Assembly (NCBI GenBank): GCA_037176885.1
Contig: JAWWNJ010000008.1
Location: 2,728,001 to 2,792,000, forward strand
Direction of reading: 5' to 3'
Length of the DNA: 64,000 bases
Origin: Favolaschia claudopus
Lineage: Eukaryota > Basidiomycota > Agaricomycetes > Agaricales > Mycenaceae
Positions within the stretch are counted from its first letter, which is position 1. Each line of letters starts with the position of its first letter. A model generated the notes under the pieces. The model saw only the letters and a program-made list of their open reading frames with translations. It ran no database searches and had not been told where the DNA came from. Shown here one piece after another: positions 37,137-48,900 of this stretch. Position numbers and translations under genes: made by a program.

Positions 37137-37794
37137 GCAAACCTTTTTCCCCGAAGATTTGCAGAGTCACCTGGGATATATGTCTCCTATCTCCCGTGAA
37201 GATAGGTGGAAACTAGCCGAACGGACACTAAAAGCAGTAGCGCAACGAATCCAAAGAATTCGAGAAACTGGAAACGGCTCATGGCTTCCCTACTCATGTT
37301 TGTTTCACGAATATCTTGGCGGATCTGTGGCTGAAGTAAGACGTACACACCTTGTTGTCAGCTTCGACTCGCCTGAGAATTTTTCTTTTGTCTCTGGGAT
37401 TATTGTTTGTGTCCGAGTCTTTTGTTTTTATTCTTTCTATGTAACACCCTCTCATTTTGTTTCTCGTCTTTAGAGCTTTCTGTTGTGAGGGAAACCGTGT
37501 CTGCCTCGCCGTGCTAATTGTCAGTGTCCGAGCCTTTTGTTTCTATTCTTTCTAACACCGGCTCATTTTGTTTCCTGTCGTTAGAGCTTTCGGTTGTTGG
37601 GGAATCCGTATCTGCTTCGCTTCGCCGTGCTATTGTCGCGAAAATCCCTGTTACTATCCTACGTCTTTTGTCTTGTAAGTTCTACGAGCACAAAATACCT
37701 GACCCATGGAAACACTACCAGATAGGGCATACTTATAATAAGAGCGAGCCATGAATTGCGAGTGCCCCAGTTAGCTCTTTTCCGCCCATACGAC
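37137..37794. other. Intergenic region with an imperfect 115-bp tandem repeat
   Basis: Lies between the tandem unit and the third F-box-like gene. A frame over 37137-37320 (..REDRWKLAERTLKAVAQR..) has protein-like composition but no start or family match and may be a gene remnant. The rest contains the repeat listed separately. Confidence 0.5.
37409..37638. repeat. Imperfect tandem duplication, period about 115 bp
   Basis: Both copies start gtgtccgag, run through tttgttt.tattctttcta, ctcattttgttt and gttagagctttc-like segments, and end with a gccgtgctatt-type sequence. Copies are roughly 37409-37523 and 37524-37638 and differ by scattered substitutions and a 3-base gap, so this duplication is older than the 2,284-bp one beside it. 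Confidence 0.75.
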
Positions 37795-39637
37795 ATGCCA
37801 AGCTTCGACCCCGAGATCATCGTAGGCCGTTACAGGATCGAAATGATTGCTTCTGACTTACCCAATCTAGCCGCAAACTCTTGCACCTTTTGTAAAAAGC
37901 AATCAGCCTCCGTCATCCTCACAAACCGCGCAAATCCGCGCACATATCCAGTATCTCGAGGCTCTCCCCGCTCAAACCGCTATCGTTGCACAAACAATTC
38001 GACGCTTTGAGTCGGCGGTCAGCGCTTTGCGACGCCTTCCAGTCGAAATGCTGACGGAAATATTTTATTGGGTATCAGCGGGCGGGCAGCCCTGTATTAT
38101 ACCGTATTTTCCGGACCATATGCATAACCCTGCATTCCCCGCGCTCGTTCTCTCTCGCGTCTCTTCGCTCTGGCGGGTCGTAGCCCTCCAGAGTCCTATC
38201 TGGGGCAATGTGCAGATTAGGCTGGATGCTCGCACGTATGCTCAGGCTGTCAAGCAAGCGCAATCGCTCTTTTCTCGATGCCCATACTCCCTGCTCGAGA
38301 TACGGATCGACCTTGACAACGCGCCGGCTCAAGCGCTTTCCAGGGCGTCCATGCAGAACATCATCGTTCCTCATTCTCAGCGCATTTACTCCCTGTGCCT
38401 TGATCTCGACATTCTGGCCGCTAGACTGTTATTCCAACTCCCCCAAAACAGCCTTCCTGAGTTGAGTACTTTGACGCTTCTAGTCCGTCACGGACAATGC
38501 GCTGAATGGCTAGATATCGGACTGGAAGACGATCACAACCAAACTCCGCTTTCACTCATAGCGCCACGGCTCACTCATCTGACAATATCGTCATTTGTCG
38601 CCAACTCCCCGAACTGTCATTGCAACCTCAATCTACTTTCTATGGGTCTTCGATATGATCGCCTCCTGGTCTTGGAGCTTTGCGTCCGCACTCCCTACCA
38701 ACAAATTCTCGCGGTACTACCCTTTTGCAGCGGTTTGACCGCTTTAGCGGTTGACTTGTCGGGAACGCTTTCAGAGGAAGATGAGGACTCAGATGAGGAT
38801 GCTCCACTCATTACACTCCCCTCTCTTCATTCTTTCCGCATTGTCCCTGCAGACGATACGGATATCACGGCCGAATTCCTCGACCGGCTTCTCCTCCCAG
38901 CATTACGCACCTTTTCGTGCGATTCGGGCACGGGGGTAAGTCGACTGAACGGGTACGATCAGGAGGGCATGTCGAATCTACTCCGCCGGTCCCAATTCCG
39001 ACTTTTCAGTATGGGGTTTAAGGGTATCCTCGCGTTCCATCGGACAGAATTCCACGAGTTGGTTTCTCGTCAACGCCATCTGACCAGACTGGAGTTGGAA
39101 AATTGCGGGGGATCATTCACGGACGCCCTTGAGCGCCAAGATCCAACGCTTATGCCTTCGCTTCGATACTTTGCTTGGAGACGCCTGCCTGTCAGCTGTT
39201 TCAACTCGTTCATCAATTTTGTCAACTCGAGATTTCTTCCTGGCGGAGTGTATGCCACGAAGCTCGAGACCGTTGGTGTTCAACCTAGCGGATATCCATT
39301 TGACGCTGGGGATTTCGAGGCTGGTTCTCCTCAATACGCCTTGAACAACGCAATATCTAATTGGAGAGCACTTGGCTTGAATGTTGAGCTCCAACCATGC
39401 CCGAATTTGGATCCATTGTTGTACTCAGAAGACAGCCAGTCGGAAGTGGATGATGAGGAGGAGTGGCAGACAATCCTCAATGGGACGTGGGATCATATCT
39501 GGGGCAACATCTATCTCGGCAGATACGACGAGGCCTGGTACAGATACCACGTTCCCGATTGGCAGTGGGTAGGAGTCAGCTTGGAAAGTGCTCTGCGTCA
39601 ACGACGCGAGACTAGACTGAGAGCATATCAGCTATGA
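37795..39637 (+). CDS. F-box-like protein (third in the window)
   Basis: The large exon has no ATG before its F-box. A short first exon from ATG 37795 (MPSFDPEII) joined over a small intron (gtaggcc..caatctag, about 37822-37868) supplies a start and leads in frame into PQTLAPFVKSNQPPSSSQTA, a heptad-like helix (IRAHIQYLEALPAQTAIVAQ) and the F-box core RRLPVEMLTEIFYWV ... LVLSRVSSLWRVVAL ... SPIWGNVQI. The coiled helix just before the F-box is typical of agaricomycete F-box-like proteins. Leu-rich repeat-like sequence follows, with an acidic loop (EEDEDSDEDA). Total about 600 aa. Probable SCF substrate adaptor with unknown target. Confidence 0.8.
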
Positions 39638-39941
39638 CTGAATGATCATGCCTTTCAGATTCAACTCTTTACTCAGTCAATCTTGAAGTTTCGTAGAGGA
39701 GCAATACATATTTGAGAGTTTCAATGATTTCTTTGTGAGTTTCCGGCTTCCCCGACGCCGTTGCGGCTCGGGAATGGTGGCATCGGAATACCAAGATTGA
39801 TTCCGACTCAAATAGTATGGCTGCTTGACTCCTTCAAACCCCTTTGATTTACAGCTCGAATCACTAAATTCATCATGGATCAAGGAAAACTACATCTAAG
39901 GGCGATGCGTACGAAAGTATATAGAGTATAAATCCTGCTAC

Positions 39942-42900
39942 TTACTCGCGACGCGTCGGTTTGTAGGACAGCACCTCATAATCCTTGTAACATGATGAGC
40001 CGTGTTCTCGTCGCCTTTTCTCTCGTACTTACCTTCGAGCTCAACACTTTCTGACCATTGATGCTCTTCGTGACACCTAAAAACCGGACGACAATCCACT
40101 TTTTTCTCAACCCAAACAAGGTCGCCTACCATTTTGCCCTTCCTTCACATGTGTTATGTAGTCGCGACCTGCATGAGTGAACATCGCGATGTACATCGTC
40201 TCTGGCCCTCCCTTTGAGTCGCTGTCCCAAGCGGGGATGAGATCGGCACCCGTTGAGTCGGCCTTGAACCGCCCATGACACGATACCCATCGCAGACTGG
40301 GCTGATGTCCCACAAGTATCCAGGCTTCACGGTTGCCGGCATCCGTCTCTGCATGATGTTTAGCTAATTAGTATCGAGCAGGAATCCTCTTGTGTAGCGT
40401 TACTGACCGCACGACTCGCCCTGGCCAACATCGGTTACAGACCAGGAGGATTTTCCGATCTGAACTCGCATAATGTAACGAGACGGAGCCACTCCATAGC
40501 GAATGTGATGCAAATAGTCAGCGGCACGGAAGATATTCCGGGTAACGCGCTCCCAATGGCATGGCTATCGCGTACATGATTAACGTGACAGTTTCGATCT
40601 GTGAGAGGAAGAAGAAAATACTTACCCGAACGCGTACCCGTGAACTCAACTTGGAAAAGCCGTGCTTCGTATCTTGCTCGTCATCCCCCGAATCTGGAGT
40701 AGTCTGTTGCTGTTCAGGCCCAACGTCCGGTGCGTCTGCAACCCTGCGCTCATGATATTCAATCAGCTGCGCAATTTCTGCCTTCGTTTCATCTTTCATT
40801 GCTTTGATTGCGCGGGACACCGTATTGGCCATCTCATCTCTCAACGCAGCCATCTCGGTCTCGTGCTTCTTCGCTAGACTCGTCATTTCCGCGCCGAAAT
40901 GTGCCCGCAGCTCGTGCATCTCGCAATCGTGATGAACTGAAAGTTTATTCAGTTCCCCCGCAAGGTGTTCAGCGCTGATCCCGGTATTCGCTGGATCCGG
41001 AGCGGGAGCTATCTGGCTGTCGATGGGGAGGGTCTGCGGGGTTTCCGCCGGACGCTCTACGCCGTCGTCGAACGTCCACATCTGGGAGGAACTCTGGGTG
41101 TTGTCACAAGCGACGACCTGAACAAGGGCCGGTCAGTACTGGGGACTTGATAAAAGAATATTGCGCACTGAAATGTAGTTTAAATCATTGCTCGCTGCCA
41201 TTTCTATCTCGGCGTGCAGTGTAAAACGTAAATTTGCAGTGTCATAAATCCTGCAAAATGTTGTGAGCGTTGCGCTGGGTTTCCTGAATTCAGTCAGACG
41301 CACTGATACCTCGACGAACGCTCGCCGAGCTTGGTTTTGACCGGATTGATCCACCAATAGTATGGCTCCGCGGTGCCTTGCAGGATACGGCCCGTATTGT
41401 TCTTTTCTTTGGATGCGATGTATAGCTCAGTTCCGATATTTTGAATCGTGTACCCAGAAGGAGTCGATGAGATATGCCACTGTGGAATTGGTGAGTTAAC
41501 GACTCAAACATCTCTGAGGGCGACCATCAATGCGCACCTTCTCCTTGCTTGCCCCAGTTCCCTTTATACCTACGACACAATTCTTCGTCCCGGTCGGAAA
41601 ATTTCCCGCTAAACTCTTGTTCGACCGCTGCTGTGCAACATCTGCAACATCCCGGATGGCCAGAACGAAACCCCCAGAGGCGACGTTAATCGAGTAGATC
41701 CCGTCGTCAATGATTTTAAACGCAGCGGGCGGGTTCAACCCAGTCTTGAACATATCTACCTCAAGCTTACACGCGATTTTGAAGATGGAACTCCACGCGT
41801 CAAAATGGCCTTCAGCTGCGATGTTTTCGTTGATGAATTCTAATTGTTTGTGAGACAGCAGCACAGAGAGGTTTCCGTAAATCGGCTTACTTATGTATTT
41901 ATAAACGGAAGAAGTGTCGTCGTTGACTTCGGTCCACGCCGAGTGGTAGACAACATCTGGAGAGATCGTGAGTTGCAAGACACATAAATAGTGGGTAGAA
42001 AGGTCACTTTTGGCTGTCTTCGGATCGTTCATCAAACGATTCGCGATCACCCAATACGTCTAGAAAAGAAATTCAAGAATCAGCCGTGAATCTGTGGATA
42101 TGATGAAGCACGCCCTACCAAGATGCAAGGCAGCAAAACGACATAATATCTGTTTCGAAGATTTTAGCACACTGGCAGGATCGCGGAGGAAACTTCGAAA
42201 CGAACCCGAGAACAGGATTGTTGCTTCGAAGCGTGGTCATGTAATAGTTCTCGCTTGTCTTGATTGCGCTACCGCGTTTGGTTTCGTCTATCATGCTCTT
42301 CGTGATTCCAAGCATAGTCGTGCAAGTCTCCTCCAAACTCGTCACGTACTCGATAGATGATTTATGCCGAAACTCAAAACCTTTCATCGCGTCAAAGTCA
42401 TGGGTCCCAGCAGCGGCTGAGATCATCTTCAAGCCGATACACATCTGCAGATACAATCGATCTTGCTATCTGTTGTAGATTAAGCGGGGAGGGCGAGATT
42501 AGAGGATGAGAGTAAAATAGGATTGCAATAGCACTGTTGGTTAGAAGGCTGCTTTAGAGCAATCAGATGCTCTAGCAGGGAAGTTACAGGCTGCTTATAT
42601 ACTGTACAGAATAATATCTAGAGAGTTCTACGTGTATCTGAACTGGTCCTTGTCTTACTAATTGATTACCGAGTTGCCCGAAGGCCGAAGCTGTCTTATC
42701 TAATCTCCAAATTCCAACACTCCCCCTCAGCGAGGACTTTCCAAAATATTCCCTATGCTCGTGATTGACCTGTGCTTGACAGCCTTCAGACGTTGTGGAC
42801 CGGATCCCATCCCTACACCGTTCCGCCCTACTGCCTCGACACTCTAATCATTGCATCAAAAATTCTTCATCAAATAATTTGGCGGTTGCGCTGTTTAAAA

Positions 42901-45900
42901 CGCGTAGTCGGTGTTCGGCTCTTCTTCATCGTGATATGCGTCAAATGCGAAGTTGGCTTTGTCGGGTTCGGGATCAGACTGCGATGGACAAATTCGCGCA
43001 ATATGTCCTTTGCCTCCGCACTTGTGGCAAATCGCATTCTTCCACTGTGAGGTCGCCTAGATTCTTGCTTACTTGAAGACTAGAATGGTCAGCGACACAC
43101 GAGAGATTGAGAGTTGTTGTGAGTCGAGATTCTTGAGGGTTCGCTGATATACGTAGTGAAGAGTCTCGATTCGAAGAATGCTACTTACTTGTACAACCTA
43201 TCTAGCTTATATACTTGATACTACATACTTAATGGAGTAAGGAATGAGTCAAAAGGACGTGTCTCTACGTGGGGACACGAAGAGACACGAAATCGAACAC
43301 GACGACTTGAACTTCGGCGAATGCCGAAGCGGAACAAAATACGGATCATTGATATTGGGACTCCGCCCTTACATTCGCCCTCCGAGGTTTACCGTATTTC
43401 TAAGTAGGTAAGCCTCTTATCTAGTTCAATATTCAAGTACTAGATCCGTTGGCAGTATCCATATTATATCCATTATCCTCCTCAGGCTCATATTCACCTT
43501 CCTCAAGGAACTCATCCAATTCATCGCGCTGCTCTTCTTCGTCAACTTGAGATCCATCGACAGCGATGACCGATTGAGTGTCTAGGTTCTGCTCGGGGGC
43601 GGGATTGTTGTTGCGTGGATGATGACTACCGCGTGAAGTGCCTGCACGGGCACCACGTTCAACGCGATCTGTCAATTCGGTGAGTAAAGGGCCAACAACG
43701 GCAGCGACTGTGTCAAATGCATCGAGCTCACCGATAAGATTGCGGCCTTTACGATTATTGCCTTTCCCTCGGAAGTTCTTCCCTCCACGGCCCGCTCCAC
43801 GGAAGTTGCGAGTATTACCTCGACGAGGATGAGCGACGTAGCCACGGCGCGGTGCCGCGGTGTATCCGACATAAGGTGCCGGCTGGTTAGCCGAAGCTGC
43901 GACGTGCCGCATCAATCCTTCGGCGAAGCGGGTGTTGGAGTCAAGCATCACACTGAGAGCTGCAGTGGATATGTGGACGTCGGTGACCGGGGCCGGAATT
44001 CCGCTGGGGGAGATGAAGGTGGGAGGATAGTCCTCGGGCTTCGGTGCGAAAGGATTCTGGGCAAGGAACCAGGTATGATAGCCGCGCGGCGGATTTCCCG
44101 GGTGTTGTCCATTCCCAGTGCTAAAGTCACGAAGAGCAGTGGCGTGGCGCTCACAGGCAAGGCGATCGGCAGCGTTGTAATGACGAGGATTAGCAGAATC
44201 GAGCATAGGCGCATTCACAGGTGGTTTAGTGAATTTTCTTCGCTGTTCATTGCTTGATTTTATATTCATCGTCGTCCGCAGGTCTCTGTCTATCGCAATC
44301 CTGCATGAATGTAGTGGCACTTGTTCCTCATTTGGACTGTTGTTTCTTGCGCTAGCCGGCAAATTTTTGGGGTGTTTTATCCCCATTGCTTCACAGTACC
44401 CGTCCATAGCTGCGAGATGCTTAACTTCCGCATATGGGGCCCAAGTTACATCACCCGTTGCCCATTGTATTTCGAAGGACGCGTCAATCCCTTTCCCCAC
44501 GTGTGAGATGATTCTGTCAACTGCCCATTCCTTCGGATTCTGACCAAATCCAGGGATCTGATGCATTTGCCTTCCCGGGAACCGTCTATCGTCATTTGGG
44601 ACATGTATGCGAAGCAAAGCTGCATGAAAAACATCGTGAATACCCCGTGCCTTCAACTCTTGGGATAATTCAAGTTTGTACGACGCGCCGGGAGTAACTA
44701 CTTGAATGATGCGAAAGGGGCCAAGGTATTTCGGTACCAATTTGCGGGCACGTTTCTTCGGTAATTTCAAATTTTTCGTTGACAGGTATACGAGATCCCC
44801 CAGAACGAGGCCTGATTTACGGCGTCCCTTATTTGCTTGGTCTGTTTGATGCACTCTCGCATCAATAATGGCATCGTGAGCTTTCATCAAAGCCTCCTTC
44901 ATGCGAGAAGCAAATTTCCTAACTCCAGGATATTTAGATTCATTGTCCCAAATCATTGCTCGTGGAGTCCTCGCATAGTTGAGAAAGAAAGGTGAGAATC
45001 CCGTTGTTTCTGAACGAGCCGTGTTCATCGCAAATTCTATTGCCGGAATTCTCTCTGCCCAGTCTTTTTGATCGGGCTGTACGCATTGCCGCAGCATTTG
45101 AGTCATTGTTCTATTCGCCCTCTCCGTCATGCCGTCAGTCTGCGGGTGGTAAGCGGTTGATAGGCGTAATTCGACTCCTAAGAGCTCGTTGAGCCGCCTC
45201 CAGAAAGTGCTAGTGAAGAGAGAGTCTCTATCACTAATAATCCTTTCAGGTAAGCCATGAAGCTTATATACCGTGTCGAATACCACTTCAGCAATCTGTT
45301 TTGCTCCGTAGTTCTGCCTTGTCGGCACCAAGTGCACCATGGCAGTGAGGTGATCGATGATCACACAAATCATGTCAAATGCGCCGTTCCTGGTTGTTGA
45401 CTCAGGCAACGGCCCCACGAAATCAATGCCGATATACTGCCATGGGCGGCGAGGCACAGGTAAAGTCTGTAATAGTCCCATCGGCTTCTGATTGTTTGGC
45501 TTACTCATTGCGCAGGTTGAACACGACTTGCAGTACGTGTCAACATCGTCAACCATTGTCTTCCACCAAACCTCTTGACGCAGAAATTCTACGGTTTTCC
45601 GAGATCCCAGATGTGCCAAAAGGGAATGAGCGTGCTTGATCAAAATTTCTCGTACGCTGCGGGCGCCAATTTTGACATCGGGTACACATAGCACCTCGAT
45701 TCCGTCCCTATTTTTGAATACAAGGCCGTCTCGTTCCTGAAAATCTCTGTACTCATTTGGAGCTTTGAGAATATCTCGAAAGAAAGAGTCCTCGTTATAT
45801 CTGTACTTCAATCCGTGAGGTAAGGGCAATCCGAGGTCGCCAGCGGTAAGAACACCTTGTAATTCCGTCTGCACAGCCTTTTGCTTCTTTGGCTGGACGG

Positions 45901-48900
45901 GATTTGCTTCCGTTGTCTCCGACTGATCGGTTTCTCGTTCCGGAACCAAAATAGGAAGTGACAGGTCTTCCACATCATCGACACGTGGATATTCTGGCTC
46001 TTCCTCTACCGCTGCGTCCGCAGGATCAACTTTCTGACGTCTCCTTGGTCCGCCATACGTTCGATTACCCGCCGATAGTTTCGCCAATCGTGAAGACCTA
46101 CGTGGCGCGCCCTCCAGAACAGCTGTCGCCCCGGTATAGATCGGTGCCGACAGTGCCACCTCATCATCTAAATCTGAGTCGACAGTCTCTGGCTCCGAGT
46201 CTCCCTGGTCATTTCCCACATACTCACTTGGAGCTCGTACTACTCCGGCTGGTTCAGCACTGTATATTCTCGATAAAGCATCCGCGAATATATTTGTTTC
46301 TCCCGGAATATAATGTATCGTGAAATTGAACTCATTGAGTATATCGAGCCATCTGTGCTGCCTGGGCGACAAATTTCTCTGCTGCATCAAGTGTTCAAGA
46401 GCTCTATGGTCTGTCGATATGCGGAATTTTGCACCGTGCAACAGTCCTCGGAATCTTTTCAATGATTCAACAATAGCCAATAATTCCTGTTCATGTACGG
46501 GATAATTCTGCTGTGCCGAATTGAATTTCCCTGACCAAAATGCGACAATCTTAGCGGCTTTTAAGTCGTTTCCTTGGCTTACATACCCGCTAGCCCCCGT
46601 ACAACAAGCATCCGTCACCAAATTAATAGCTTCGGCGGTGTCGGAATAATCAAGAGATACTCGGTGGTGATCTCGCCAACTTTGAACAATCTGCTTGACT
46701 TCTTCGAAGGCACGCTGCTCGGTATGTCCCCAATTCCATCGTTTCTCACCTGTTAATGGTGTGAGAATTCCCATAGGAATGCGGATTCCAGGACAATCAT
46801 CGGCCAAGTAACCGACGGCACCGAGAAAACTTCCAAGTAAGTCTTTGTTCGTCGGAGTTTTCCAGTTCGCGATAGCATCAACCTTATGGGGGTCCATTAA
46901 TATCCCATGTTCGTCGATGACATGTCCCAAGATCTTCAATTTCTCTGCGAAAAATTGCATTTTATCCGCGGACAGGTACAATTTCTCCTTCCTTAACACG
47001 TCGAAGACCATTCTGATATGTTTGATGTGCTCCTCGACAGTGTCCGAATAAATGATGATATCATCCAGGTAAACATCCATAAAAACACCGATGTATGCAC
47101 TGAAGATATGGTTCATCAGAGTTTGGCAAGTTGCCGGCCCGTTGCAGTCTCCTTGCTGAAGAACTAAACTTTCCATGGTTCCATCGGGTGTATTGAACAA
47201 GGTGCGTGAGACGTGCTCTGGAACAACCCGAATCTGCTCATAGAAGTCCTTGCCATCAACCAGGGTTCGGTAAGGATGTCTTACGACGTTTCGCAAGATG
47301 GCATGAATGTCGGGTAAAGGTGCCGCAATTTTAACAGTATTATCATTTTGCGCACGCTTATCGACCACAGTCCTAATCCGGACGACGCCGTCTTCCTTTA
47401 CCGGCTTGGGAAGAATCAACATTGCCGACGCGTTCCCGCCAGATGCCATACGCCATCGCCCCGATTTCATGTAAGTTTCCTTCTTCTTGCGCCAAACGTT
47501 TTTCAATGCTTCAGGACACTTAGAAGGTCGCCATTTATGTACCAAGGACTCGTCTTTCAACGGGATGGAATGGTTCACCGCACGGAATGGAGGTAAGTCC
47601 GTATCCGCTGTATCTGGACACAAATCTGCTGCCTCCTCACGAAGATTCCTTCGGAGCTTCTCCAAGTCTTCTGCGAATATATCTGCGGCTGCAGATTCAA
47701 CAGTTGAAATTTCAGGGCCCCGCATTTCGGTTGGAACATTTGAACCTACGGTTATCCGTGTCGGATTCATCCCGATTGCCAGCTTGTGCTGAAATATAAA
47801 AGGCGTACCCAAGATGACGTCGTAGCTGTCTAGGTTCGCTATATCGAACCGCCTTTCACAATCAATATCCTGATATTTGATATTCACAACAGTAGACGCG
47901 TTGATTTGGGAACGGGAACCGTGTACAGCAAGTTGAACCGTTACAGGTTTGGCTAGTATATCTTTGCGCAGCCTTAACTGATCAACCAATTTAGTCGAAA
48001 TAAAGTCCGCCATTGAACCGGTATCCAGCAATGCCCGTGCGCGCTGTCCGTTGATCACAATCTCTACAACAATTGGCTTTGGAGATCTGCGTTTGAAGTC
48101 GCGAGGTGCCATTGCATTTCGTTCTATTGCATCTAATTGTTCTCGGTAAGTTGACCCTTTTCTCTGCTGTTTGCGACGAAAACCAGGTACCTTATCTTTT
48201 ACAGGCTGAGCTGCGCATAATCCAAGGACAAGATTGTTCGGCTCCCATTCCGGATTCGCAAATTCCGCTTCCAACCCGAATAGTTCCCATTCGCGATCCA
48301 ATACCGCCCCACAATCGAACTCGCGGCTCTTTATTTCATCGTGAGTCACTATAAATTCGATGTCAGTGTTCAATACAATAACCAGGTAGCCTTGTTCGTG
48401 CGGTTCAACCTGAACTCGTTCAATAGGTGTAATTTCGGCCCATCGACGTTCATCCATCGCGAAAGCGAGGCGAATACGAAGCCAATCGATGGCAGGGTAC
48501 TCGTCATCGGGTTCGCCCATGCTCGGGAATGCGCCACTTCGCTTCGGCGGTTCGATCTCTTCCACCTCAGCGATTATGTCCGCGACGCCGAATTTAGGGT
48601 TTTCAAGTTTACCGCGGTGCACAAGGTACGGTTGTTCTGGTTTATTCCAATCTGTGATTTCGATTGAATTACCATAATCAATTGTAGTGAACCTTTCCTC
48701 ATCGTTTGAAGCGTAGAAGCTTTTGAAAAGCGTAATCAGGTATGCCGCTGCATCGCTGGCGTGATCCTGATATTTCTCGCCCTCCATTACAGATGTTTCG
48801 GGCAAGATACCCATTGCACCTACCCTAAGGTTTGCTTCTCGGGCTGCCGATGCGCGACTTTCAACCGCAGAAAATTGAACAGATCCTGCTTTAAGGTTAG

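Noticed and set aside
36877..37473. 198-codon frame crossing the right edge of the second tandem copy
   Set aside because: It joins transposon sequence to flanking DNA and has no motif; the part after 37137 is noted only as a possible remnant.
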